This document shows positions 35,082 to 46,687 of a stretch of 64,000 nucleotides of DNA, one piece after another. Position 1 is the first letter of the stretch. The number at the start of each line of letters is the position of its first letter. The DNA lies in the NCBI GenBank assembly GCA_025526995.1, contig JAHLKG010000010.1, forward strand, positions 124,001 to 188,000, in the 5' to 3' direction. The translations under genes were made by a program, and so were the position numbers. Origin of the DNA: Powellomyces hirtus (Eukaryota > Chytridiomycota > Chytridiomycetes > Spizellomycetales > Powellomycetaceae). Below the pieces are notes generated by a model that had not been told where the DNA came from, did not search any database, and saw nothing but the letters and a program-made list of their open reading frames with translations.

Positions 35082-36988
35082 ACTGAAATTGCGTGAGTTT
35101 CTGTTTGTGGGGAAGAAAGAAAGAGTGAGAGTCGAGAAAAAGAAAGAGCGAGAAAGCGTGAGGCAATGTTAGCTGCATGGAACAAAACGCTGCGGGAGAG
35201 ATTTGACAATCGAGTGATGGGACTTGTTTTCATGTCGAGTCGCATCTACATCGAAAGTGGAGAAGTAGAGGTTGGGCGATCGGCGAGCAAACAATAACAG
35301 CAACAAACCTCCAGTTTGGGTGCAGAAAAAGTTCGAGAACAGATAGTATTGAACGTGGGAAACTGACTGTTTTTTGAGCGTGGGAATCTGAATGACTGGG
35401 TACTTAAGAGGAATACCCACCTACTTACCTTTACAAGGTAAACAGGAAGAAAGGGTGGGAGCAACCAGCAGCAGCAACAAACCCGCAGTCGCCTGCGCAA
35501 AAGTAGTCCGAGAGACAGACGACAACCGCGGATCATCTTACGCGTTGGAATCTTGATTGTCGGGTACTTACCAGTTGCCCTAACTACGTACCTTGTTGAA
35601 ATCAAAGAAAGAGCGTGTGTGTGGGGAAAAGAGCTATCGAAAAGGCAGAAGGAAACCAAGTGAAGGAAAGGGCGGGGGGCGGGCGAGGGAGGGTTCCTTT
35701 TATAGGCAAAGGACGTGGGAGAGATAAGAATCAAGAGATAACAATGACCCCCAAAAGAAGGGGCAGGTGGCAGACGGTGTCTGTGTTTGGAATTTGCAAG
35801 TAATTGTAATCAGCAGCGAATGAATGAATGAATGAATGAATGGATGACGAACTCAGCAAGGGGTGCAAGATTGAGTGTCTGCGAGAAAAGAAAATGCGAT
35901 TTCGCATAGTCATGAGCGACGCGCCTGTTAACGTAACCGAAATATGGGGTGGAAATGACTCAGGATAGAAGGGTGTAAAAATGAATGATGTGACTCACCC
36001 ACTGGAGCCTACAAAAAGAAAAGAAAGAGACCAGCTAGTATGCTGAAAGCACTGCGCAAATTTGTTCATATTGAGATCTCTTGCGAGTGTGCTCAGATTG
36101 AAAGTTGGCAGTATTTGTGGGATGTGTGTGTGTGTGTGGGGGCGAGGACCATGTCCCATATGTATCAATGTAACGTACCTAGTTCCAAGGAGGCCAAGAA
36201 CCAGAGAATAAAAATACTCTGATCTCTGTGGAATACCAAAGTACTCGTTGCGATTAAGGCTTTGGGGGCACATCCATGGGTGCCAAGTAGAGTATTCCCG
36301 AGTACAGTTGATGGACAGCCCCACCCACACTCTGCTTTTCCGCTCTCCACCAGAGAAAACTAACTCGTCTACCATACAAGACCCAAATCCACACCAACAA
36401 CCCCACAGCGCTGGTCGACAAATCATGCACCAAAGAGACAGACCTGATGTGCATGATTGGGAACAGAAACCCTCGGAACAAATCAAACAGAAAGGCAGTA
36501 ACAACTAAACCCGCTCCAAAGATATTGACTGGCAGCAGATCTTGTTATATGATCCTAGGAAAGACCGCTGGAGGTGTACAAGATTGACAAATTTCGCCAT
36601 GTGTGTGTCTGCTTTTGCGGTGGTTTTCTGCAACCTTGCATGCTCCCACACTCTCAACCCGATCGAAAGTCGTAGAAACCCCGCAGAATCGTGAAAATGG
36701 CATGTGTTTCTCGGAGAGCAATGTGTTATGCGTTGCAATCAAGGCGGAACAAAAGAAGACAAGCACCAAGCAGACGCATGGGTCGCATGCCGGCTCATTC
36801 CATCCGCAGTTCAGGCAACCATGATCAGAAAAGACCGAACTATCTCCAAACACACAAAAAGGTTTTTGTTCAAAACCGGTCGCATGAAATAAATAGAAAG
36901 CAACATATGTTCAACGGGGTATATAGACGAACGAAAAGAGGCATTACAAAAACCATAAAAACACATTCCACACCCCATAGTGATGTCA
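35082..36988. other. Gene-poor region with simple repeats
   Basis: Contains an AATG tetranucleotide run (about 35,819-35,842), a GT run (about 36,124-36,140), and repeated GA/GAAA-rich stretches. On the minus strand 36,254-36,504 there is a hydrophobic frame (GLLVWIWVLYGRRVSFLWW) that could be a membrane segment but lacks further support. Confidence 0.4.
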
Positions 36989-38676
36989 TCACCGGTGTGA
37001 AAACGGACCATTCACAATTCCGAGGCCTTGCTGTTGGGACACGGGGTGCTGATGATGATGCACCGCCAGAGCCACATTCTGCAACTGTTGATGATGCAGA
37101 TGTTGTTGATGTTGTTGTTGATGATCTTGCTGCTGCTGCGGCTGAAGTTGCTGTTGCTGCGGGGGTGCGTGGTGGGTATGATGCGCGTGCTGATGTGACG
37201 ACGAGTCGAGCGAAGATAGCACCGGGTCAGGTTGATGCGGTTGGTTTGGTTGTGGGACTGGGGGTTGCGCGTGTTGTTGTTGCGGAGTGGAGGAGAGGAG
37301 AACCTGGGATGGATGATCTGATACGGCCACTCCCACGCGTGAGAGGTGCTGTTGCTGTTGATGGAGGAGATGATGATGTTGCGGGTGTTGCGAATGCTGT
37401 TGCTGTTGTTGCTGTGGGATTGTATTGACCACCCCCGGTTGCTGCTGCTGAGGTGTCTGCGGTTGCGGTTGCGATGCCGGGGGTGGGAATTGCATGGCAC
37501 TCGGTCCATCGCGTCCGCCATCAATATCTCTCAAACACCTCCGCATATCCTCCGTGATTGGCGTGACGACCATTTTCCCCGCTCCAAAGCGCTCCTCCCA
37601 TCGCGCGACGAGCGCCACGGCCGTCTCCCTCACAATGTTGAGGGGCGAATCGTAGTGGACTTTTCTCAAATGATGTTGAGCATGCATCAAATTCCCCATA
37701 CGGCGTTCACATATCTGGGACAGCTTTATGCACGTGAGACAGAGTGGGCAGGCGACTTCGAGCGGGTTGAGGAGGTAATGTCTCGACCCAAAAATGTCCT
37801 GGACAATGTCGGCAAGCGAGTAGAAGCGGTCCTGCCACGATTTGTCAAGGGCGTCGAATGCGGCGGCGTGCCCAGCTTCTTTAGAAAGACGCCGGTAGAG
37901 CTCGGTCTGCTGTTGTTGCCGTTTCATGGGGGAGGCGGACGTGGGCGGAACGGTGCCGTCAATGTTGGGGTTTTTGCTCGATCGTCGACGCCGTTTGGGG
38001 GCGGGGCCGTTGGAGTTGTTGGTATTGGTTGTGGTGGTGGTCGTGCTGTTGGACGGATGGTCGGTGGTGCCTGCGCTGTGGGCGTTGACTGCATCATTGA
38101 CGGTTGTTCCAGCGCCTCCGTTCGCATTGCTGGTGTTGTTATTGTTGTTGTTGTTGCTACTCTGACTGAGCAACTGCGTCAACACATCCATTCCTTCTCT
38201 GCACACGCGAAAAGAAAAATCAGTCACAGATCCTTCTCGCGTCCCCATTTCGATCATTCACCTGCACAAACTCACCTATCACTCGCAGCAATGACATGCC
38301 CCAACCCATTCCCCAATCCCGCAATCCCAAACGGAACCGAAAGCGGAACCGAAACCGGCACGGTCGTCGCGGCCGTCGCCTGCTCCTCCTCTCTCTCCCT
38401 TTTCACATGAACCGTCCACACAAGGGTCGGTTTAGGTTGATGTTCCATCTCACCCAACGCAATAATCCACCCTTCATCGTCGGTGATATCGTACGGCTGG
38501 CCGTTATCCAAATACGTCAGTGAGGCGGCTTGTTTGGCATGTTTGAGGCTAGGATGCGGCAGGTTGAAGCGGGTGGGGAGAGTGTGCAGGAAGGAGGAGA
38601 GAGTGGGGTAGCGGTCGAGAGAGACAAGAGCCTTTTGCGGGTTGTTGCCAGGACAGCTGATTTGGACCACTGGCAT
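36989..38676 (-). CDS. Gln/His-rich protein with PB1-like N-terminus and CxxC...HH segment
   Basis: Two exons (38676-38276, 38198-36989) give 536 aa. Residues 1-110 resemble a ubiquitin/PB1-like module: ISCPGNNPQKALVSLDRYPT, LTYLDNGQPYDITDDEGWII (an OPCA-like acidic turn). Then a poly-Asn/Thr linker and a basic PKRRRRSSK nuclear-localisation-type patch. Residues about 265-320 form a Cys/His cluster, VACPLCLTCIKLSQICERRM, HAQHHLRKVHYD, which could chelate zinc like a BED or C2H2 finger. The last about 190 residues are Gln/His/Pro runs typical of transcriptional regulators. Function unknown; a nuclear regulatory role is inferred. It lies directly downstream of OGT on the same strand. Confidence 0.75.
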
Positions 38677-39247
38677 TTGAAATCCTCAGGCGGGAGGGAC
38701 GGACATGTGCTGTCAATATACGTGTGGTGTGGCGTGTTTGATGTGACGTGAGCAAGTTGAACGAGTGCGAAGGCGGTTTATCGTTTGTTATTCCAGCGTA
38801 TTGGATATTGTCAAAACAGTAACGAACGTAACGAATTACAGTAAAGAAACAAGCCGCCAATACATCCCGCAATAAGCGAATAATGGAGATGTTGAAAGTT
38901 GGCGCGCCTATTTATGCGGCAATTATCACCCTCGCGGTCAATCCACACTCTATCCACTCCTACATATAGTCACCTTAACAGCATCGAGATTCTGGCCTTG
39001 CAAGATGAAAAAATTGCCCCTTGACAAAAGGAAAAGCAAATATGCCTTGCCCATAAACACATTTGTAGAGACGACATGCTAAAGAAGAAAGAGGCAAGGA
39101 GCGGGCGCGGGGTGGATGTTTTTGTGTACAAGAAATGAGTGCCGGGGGGATATACATGTTGATCGGTCGTGGTGGTGTAAAGTGAAATACAAGGGTGGCT
39201 GCAGTTGATTGACCCGTCAACAGTCGTTGCGTTATGGTAGGGTACCG
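38677..39247. other. Intergenic between OGT 3' end and the Gln/His-rich gene
   Basis: About 570 bp; no gene supported. Should hold the OGT terminator region and the downstream gene's promoter. Confidence 0.4.
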
Positions 39248-42200
39248 TTACTTGCGTTGATGCTGATGCTGATACGGCTGCTGCTGCTGCTTTTGTTGTG
39301 AAAAAAGCGCCGCAGCGTCCGAAGACTGCTGATACTGTACAAACTGCTGTTGTTGCAGGTGGTGGCACTGCTGCTGCTGCTGATGATGTTGCTGCTGAAA
39401 TTGCTGATGCAGATACGTCGGTTGCGCATGATACTGCTGTTGTTGATACTGCTGTTGCTGTTGATACTGCTGTTGCTGATGTCGAGCCCGCTGCGGCGAC
39501 ACCGCACCTGGCGCAATCGGCGTCGCACCCGCAGCATCCTCATTCATCTTGGACGGCGACAAGGACAACAGCGACAATGACGAGGCGCGCGGGCCAGGCG
39601 AGAGCGGAATCGACGACAATCGCGCAGGCAGACTCGCGCTGCTGGTGGCATTCGCACTCGTAGGTGGCGGTTCGGCAGGCGTGACCCACAAACAGCGCGA
39701 ATAGTTGTACATCCTGTTCCTGTTGCTGATGCGCGCAACGGTCGACGAGGTGATTGGGGGAGGATCGTCATTCCCACTGCTGGCGCTGCTGCCGGTGCTG
39801 GCGTTGCTGACGAGACTCGCGCGGCGACCCAGAACCGCAGACGGTGGTGTAAGGGTGCTCTGCGGGTTGGCCGGATCAAGCGCGAAGAGTGACGCCTCCG
39901 AGCTCGCAGTTGTGGTCGTGTCTGCGTCAGTCGCCGTCGCCGTCACCGACTTGGGCCTGCCGTCACCCATCAGTCGGGGTCTCCCGCCCTTCTCAAGGTC
40001 CCTTGCGTTCCTCTTTCTCACACATTCATAATCTTTGTCGAACCGCTTGAGCGCCTTTTCACAAGCAGCTTCCAAGGCGCGGACCCACATGGGTGTATCA
40101 AACAGCGGGCAAGCTTCGCGGTTGAGGTAGATGCGGCGGCGGAGCCGCGTGGACAGAGTCGTCGAGGCGGGGGTGTAAATGTACGCGCACTGCACGCCAA
40201 ACGCCGGGTAGAACGGGTCGGGCGCCATTGGGGCGTGCGGGAGGGACATGGTGGTGGTAGCCAGCGCCGCGCCCGTCATGACTGCGGTGGTGGTGACCAT
40301 GCTGGTACTGCTAGTCTGGGTCGAGGAGGAAGGGGCGAGAGAAAGACCAATATCGAGCGTGGCTGTGGAAGTCGGTGGTGACAAGGTCAAATCGATGATC
40401 GGCTGTTGCATTGGCGGGAGATGGGTGAGTTGCTGTTGATGTGGCTGGCGATGCTGGAGCGTCGGCGTATGAGGCTGACCCGCAAATGTCCCGTATGGTG
40501 AAGGCGGGGGTGGCGGGCTAGTGTTGGCGCCTCCCGTTCGATGGACCGATTTCCACTCCCACTTTAGCTCATTCCCAAACCTAACTGCAACGTCTTCAAA
40601 TTCCTTGTAGCTTTTAACCACCATCCAATGGCCCAACAGCATCGGATCTTTGAGCCTGTCCACTCCCTCCATCTGAATCCCCGCTTTGGCGCGTCGGAGA
40701 CTCGAAGGGCCACCTTCGAGACCTCTAACGTCGCCGTCGGTCCATCGGCCCGTGGCGTACGCGACAGACGCACACACGCGCGAACACATTTTGAAGTCGT
40801 AGCGCGGGTAGGTGACGACCGGTGTGCCCGACCACAAGATATCGGCGGCAGTCGTGTGGGCGTTGCATTCAGGGGTATCTAGGAACACGTCTGCGATACG
40901 GCCACGGTGGATGTGCACGTCCTTGGGTGCCACATCGGTAAAGATGACGCGGGAGGCCAGGGTTGGCCCGTACAACTCCCTGGCGAGGGACAGCAGACGC
41001 GTTTCTCCAGCGGGCGGGAAACGCAAGAGCCAGAGGATGGAATTTGGAACTCGATGAAGAATTCGCAGCCATGTCTGGAAGATTTCCGGATCGACCTATA
41101 ATGTACAATGAAATTGGCCTCAGCTGAGGACACCTTGTCTTTCTCCTTCTCTTGCTCTTCCACAAGTACCTTGTACAACTGGTTGAAATTCGCATACACG
41201 ACCGTATCCTCTCTCATCCATGGGAACATTTCCCGTCGCATCTTTAACCGTCTAAGCTGCTCGGTTCTCCACCGCCTCAACTCCTCGGCCGACAAGTCCG
41301 CATCCGATGAATCGGGTTGTTCTCGGGGCAGATTTTCACAAATTTCGTTCGTCACCGCATCCTCTTCTTCTCGGAAACCAAATTTGTGGTCGTTCACAAA
41401 ATAGCTGACCGGCATGTAAACTAGGCCTTCAGTGTACACTCGGTTGGCATCGTCCTGTTTGCGAACGAGGTCGCGGTCCACGGGTTTCGGCTGCATCGCG
41501 TCCTCGACAGGGTCCCACGGTCGCTCGTCCTGCGCCAACGGCTCGCCGCACACGAATTTTCGGGGCGTGGCAATCTCGTCAGTTAAGAGGTAGTCCAGCC
41601 ATGTATGAGGAACCGCATCCATTCGTTTCAGAGAATCTTGGCGAGCCTTCTTATCCTCTGGTGTCTTGTTGATATCCTCTTCCTCATCATCTTCCTCGTC
41701 GTTAATCTCCTCCATGGAGCATTCATCGGGATTATTTTCCGGATCCCAAATATCTCCACTCCCCATGCTTCCCGCGAAGCCCATGAACTGCATCTGCACG
41801 GGCGCCGGTCTCGCTGCAAACACCTCGTTCCTTCCGCCCTTGGTATACCCGTTCAGATTGCACAAAACATGGATCCCGTCGTGGACGACACGTTCTACAA
41901 TCTGCTGCACCGTCCACTGGTGAACGTCAATGAATACATCAGCTCCCAGCTCGATCTTTTCGCGATAAGGCGAAGAGTCAGAAGGCGACAGACTATAGCA
42001 GAACACTTTGAATCGGTCTCTGTTGTGCAGGCCAAAAACCGATTGCATGAGATGCGCGAGCGGGTGGTTGTTGAAATCCGAAGAAAGATAGCCAATGTGG
42101 ACGTGCGGTGAAGGCGCGGGGGGAAGCGGATAGGGAAATGGGTATCGTAGAGCCTTGTCTAAATCCTCGCCCGCGAGCAGTTGATCTGGGGCTTCTGTCA

Positions 42201-45200
42201 AGCGTTTGGCCGGTCGTGGGAAGAATCCTGGGAACCAGTCCAGCACTTTGACATTGTAGAGTACGCGTTCACCATTTCTACGACAGATTTCACGAACGTG
42301 CCACGCGGTGAGGCCAGCGTAGGTGAATGTGTGGAAGGGAAGAACTGTGGGGACAGTTCTCGGCCTGCCCGATCCGTCTGCCCCAACACCATCCTTCAAC
42401 TGCGCCTCCACAACGCCGTATATCCTCTTCAGATTCTCTTTTCGGTCATCCCACTGGCAAACAAAGAGCAGACTGTTGACAAAGTTGCAGAAGGCTTCGA
42501 CAAAGTCTGGCTTGACTTCCAAAGATCGGTGGTACAAGTCGATGGCTTCTTCGACGCGTCCTAGGTCCTTGTACACATTGGCAAGGTTGGCCAGCGCAAT
42601 AAAGAAATCGGGCTGGATTGCTATTGCACGGAGATAGCACGCTATGCCTTCGTGGATCTGACCACGGTCTTTGAGTGCCGATCCCAAGTTGGTCAACAGA
42701 TGAACATGAGACGGCTCCAGAGTGAGTCCAAAGTCGTACCACGATAGGGCTTCCGTAAGGCGCTGTCCGGCGAGCAAAATGCCAATGTTGTTGCACGTGT
42801 TTGCATTAGGGAAGATGCTGAGCGCGACATAGTACAAGGACACTGCCAGAGATGTCTGCTGTTGATCCTGGTATATTTTCGCAAGAGTCTGCAGCATCCC
42901 CGAAGCGGTTGCATTGAATTCGGGATTGTTGCTCAGGCCCTTCTGTGTCTGTTGCTGTTCGAGGGCGGACATGGCTTGTTGCGGCGTGACAAACGGCGAA
43001 GTGAGAACCCCGGAAGCTGCGTGCAGATAGGTCGCACAGAGATCCAGACCTATGGCGATGAGACCTTTGATGTACTCCAGCTTTGCACGTCGCACATGGT
43101 TCATGGCATAAATGAGACTGGCTTTGGCGTAATAGAGATCACGTCTTCGGCCGTCGGTCCATCCGCTGGATTCGCCAGGAGCTTTCCGGCCAGCGGCTTT
43201 CTCCCGATGGATTCTGGCGCTCCTCTTCTTCTCAATGTCGGTCATGAGAACCACCACGTCTGCATCATTGCCGAGATCGCTAACAATGAGGTCCAGACGT
43301 TCATCGACTGGAAATCCTTCCTCCATCACCCGCTCATACGCCGTATACACATCGATGGCCTCGTCGTATCGGCCGTTTGCGCTCAGCAGCCCGGCCAGGT
43401 TGATACTTGCATCCCAGTACTTTGGACGTATGGAGATGGCGGTGCGATAGTATTGCTCGGCCATATTCAGGTTGTAACTGCTGGTCCCGTTGTTCTGGCC
43501 TCCTATTGCCTGAAGCGCTTGGGCACTCTGCGCCATTGCCTGACGAAATACAAGAGGAGTTAAGAGCTGGACCGGAAAAGTGGTGGTTGAGTATCAATGC
43601 CTTACCCGATATGTCGTTCCCAAATTTGAGAATGCTTCTGCAAATTTCGGGTCCATTCGCAGGATGAGGTTGTTGTAGTAGATTGACAATTCATGCATAT
43701 TCAGAGAATAGCAGGTGCAGCCCAACAAGAGGAGCGTCGGGAAATGTGTTTGGTCGGCTCGATGGAGTGTGAGCAGCATCGAATAGGCAGATGTGTAATC
43801 AGCCATGTTGTATTTTTCGTGTGCCAGTGCCAAAGCTTGATCTAGAAACGACGTTATCTATTAGCAAATGGCATCCCTGAATGGTCCAGCGATTTTACTG
43901 CTGAATATACCGAACCACTCCTTGCTGGGGGCGGGAGCTGGCGCTTGCACCATAGGAAGCGCCGTGCTTCGAAAATTTGGCAATGTACCACCATGTGTTC
44001 CATCGGCTTCGACATCCAGCAGGCCCGAGTATAACATATTCTGAACTCCTCCACCCACAGCGACGCCATACGGAACTCCGCCATTAGTCAACGCATGCAT
44101 CGGCATCGGATGGGGCTGATGATACATCACCGGTTGGTAGTACATTTGATTCGGCATCTGAGTGATGTTTGCAGCAAAGTGCGCAAATGAAGGGCTGGGA
44201 TTCGCGATATCGATGTAGTTCATGGCATGTAACGGAAACGCTGGTACGCCAGCACCGTGTCCAGCAACGATGGGAAGAGCTGCACCGGCAAACTGCCTTT
44301 GTTGTTGAGGGTAGAAGAGAGACGAAGACGGGAGTTGTTGCAGAGGTGGTTGTTGTTGATATAGCGTGGCTTCCGGTGGATGCAGTTGTTGCGGATGTAA
44401 GGTGGCGGGTTGACGGAGGTTCATGGACGGAAGTATTGGGAGTGACGCGTTGTGACTGAGTTGGTAGACCGATCCGGCGGGTTCCATAATCGGGTGTCGC
44501 GAATGTTGCTGCGATTGCGGTTGGGGATGCTGATGCGTGGTAAACAGCTGCTGTTGCTGCGCTGGTGATATCAGAGAACGTGATGTGGTTGAAAACTGCA
44601 ACTGTTGCTGTTGTGCAGATATGTGATGGCCTGTATGCTGGTAGTGATGGGGTGCGCGTTGCCGCTGCGGCTCCTGCGTGTATTGTGCTTGAAGATGTGT
44701 GTGTTGAGAGGGCGGACGTGGTAGTTGCTTTTGTTGTGCGTGTTGTTGTAGTTGCTGGGAAAAGTCGGGCGATGGATGTGAATATGTGGCCCCCTGATGT
44801 TCGAGTTGCTGCGGGATGAATTGCGGATAGAGTGCTGAATCAGCGCCGTCTCCTGCTGAAGCGCCGCGAAGCTGAAGTGCCGGCACATTCGGATTTTGAC
44901 TCTGTCTATGAAGGGAATTAGAGCTGCTACGGATCGGCAGTGTAGGATAGCTGTTGGCAGATCGCAGCGCCTGCCATGATTCGCTGTTGTTGCTGTTGCT
45001 ACTCCCTGCGCCGGCCATCGTGTTTATCAGAGTAGATTCTCGGTGCTGTCCCAACATGTTGGCGAAAGTGCCTGCCACAAAGAAAGATAAAAGAGTCGTT
45101 GAATAATGTCAGCACATTATGGAAACACCCAAAAGCAAGATGGCTTTTGCTTTCGGACAGGACGCTTGATTGATTCTATTTGCTGGGCCAGCACTCTGCT

Positions 45201-45448
45201 TCGCCTCCAGCAATCACAGGTTTCTTGAACTCTCGCCTTCTGCACCTTCCGTGTTCCCCTTCCTTCCTCTCTGTGCGTGACTAACCTGCGCTATTTTGTT
45301 GCTGTAGTTGTTGGAAGTTGTGTAGCGCATGAATCTCGGCGAGAGACTTTCCCGTATGCTGTATCAGAGGCGCAGAAGGAGGTATGAAATTCAAACTATC
45401 TGATGGCGAATGAAGGTGGTCGTCTGTATGCGGCTGTTCGGCAGGCAT
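39248..45448 (-). CDS. OGT: O-GlcNAc transferase (GT41) with long low-complexity arms
   Basis: Transfers GlcNAc from UDP-GlcNAc to Ser/Thr of nuclear and cytosolic proteins. Five exons (45448-45286, 45071-43911, 43841-43606, 43539-41170, 41095-39248) give 1,925 aa, almost twice the animal enzyme. Order: about 440 residues Gln/His/Pro-rich; TPR repeats (about 445-880; LGTTYRQAMAQS, AEQYYRTAISIRPKYWDASI, ALANLANVYKDLGRVEEAID); then the catalytic lobes: HIGYLSSDFNNHPLAHLMQS, GIHVLCNLNGYTKGGRNEVF, YANFNQLYKVDPEIFQTWLR, RVPNSILWLLRFPPAGE, RGRIADVFLDTPECNAHTTA and WSGTPVVTYP. The catalytic-domain His (NHPLAHLM) and the UDP-binding HTT are kept. A very acidic insert (NDEEDDEEEDINK) splits the first lobe. 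After the lobe-closing PLFDTPMWVRALEAACEKAL comes a Gln-rich tail. Start is tentative; the frame is open upstream without ATG. Confidence 0.93.
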
Positions 45449-46687
45449 CTGCGACTGACTATGCCGAGATTGGAGAGCAGCAGCTGGGACGCCGAGCTCC
45501 AGCAGCGAACCGTGAGTGGTGTCGTGAGAAAGCGTTGTGAAAGTCGTGGCGAACCCAGAATGAGGCCCCTCTTTTACAGAAATGAAGACAGCTCTGCGCT
45601 CCGGGTGAGTTTCTATTGCTGCTCAGGTGATAGTGGCTGGGTGCGAGTGGGACGGTTGAGTCATATCCCTTTGTAGTTGAAGAGTAGGGAGGGACCGCCA
45701 AACTGAAAAGAGTAGGTGTTTTACGTGCGGTCTGGGTTGCTGAGCTAGGTGCACTAGTGTGGAGAGGTGCGCTGGTCCATTTGCTTTTCTTTGGCAAAGG
45801 CGGAGTAGAATGCGAGGCTGAAGCTTCCAAGACGACTGAACGTGGGGGGAAGCAGGAGGCAGCAATCCGGGAAAAAAAAAGTCGGGCGTTACAGGTGGAA
45901 TGAACAACAACAGAAAGAAAAAAAAAGAAAAGCACAAGCAGCCGGAGGGGTCCCGGTTGGTCACGTCACGGTCGGGCCTTGTTTGAGGGAAAACACCCGG
46001 CCACTATGGGGGGATATACAGGGGACTTGAGAGAAGGTCTTTGAAGAACAGGCAAGGATACACAGTGGGAAGGAGTGACACACTTCTAGTCAGTCCGTCC
46101 GTCCGTCAGTTACTATCCACTCACTTAAATACAACGCAGTCAGTCAGTCCGTTTGAGTCAGTCAGTCAGTCAGTCAGTCAGATAAAACAATTCCCAACTT
46201 TCACACGCCAAAAGAGAACGCCCGCCCTCGCCTAGATGTAGGCTTCATCAAAAACGCGCGTCTCTACGCGTCACACATCCCATATCCAGCCCACATCTGC
46301 CCATCCATCCAACTGACCTTTTGGCGGGCGCGGAGGCCATAGCGCATCTATCTGCGCGGGAAGGAGAGAGAAAGGCAGAATGGGACTCTTGAATGGGACT
46401 CTTGACTGCGTTGTGTCACATCCCCGTCATCCCTCCCCATCATCATCATGTCCCTTGCAAATTTGTCGGTCCAGTCAAGAGCTTGCATGATAGTAGATAG
46501 CCTGAGATACTCGGGAATAATAGACTCGGCAGCATATGTCGCATAGACCTTACCGTCTGCTACTGGTATAAACCGGAGGAAAGTGGAAGCCGGGCTCGGG
46601 GACAAAGCACAACCCTTACAGACCAGGAAGAGAGATCATTGCCGGTGGACTACGACCCAAGCAGTCCATTTTCCCACTTCCACGACC
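45449..46687. other. Divergent promoter region with CAGT repeats
   Basis: Between OGT and the sphingomyelin-synthase-like gene. Holds CAGT/CCGT tetranucleotide arrays at about 46,090-46,110 and 46,141-46,182 and a poly-A/T tract near 45,870-45,930. The part next to OGT (45,449-45,610) stays open in the OGT frame and may be an additional 5' exon. Confidence 0.45.
46141..46182. repeat. (CAGT)n microsatellite
   Basis: About eight mostly perfect GTCA/CAGT units interrupted once by CCGTTTGA, with a shorter related array 40 bp upstream. Confidence 0.8.

Noticed and set aside
36254..36504. Minus-strand hydrophobic frame that might be a membrane protein exon
   Set aside because: Composition suggests helices but upstream and downstream exons could not be joined convincingly and no family fits.
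37346..38410. Plus-strand 354-codon frame over the Gln/His-rich gene
   Set aside because: Antisense of CAG/CAC repeats gives poly-Leu/Val; a by-product of the true minus-strand gene.
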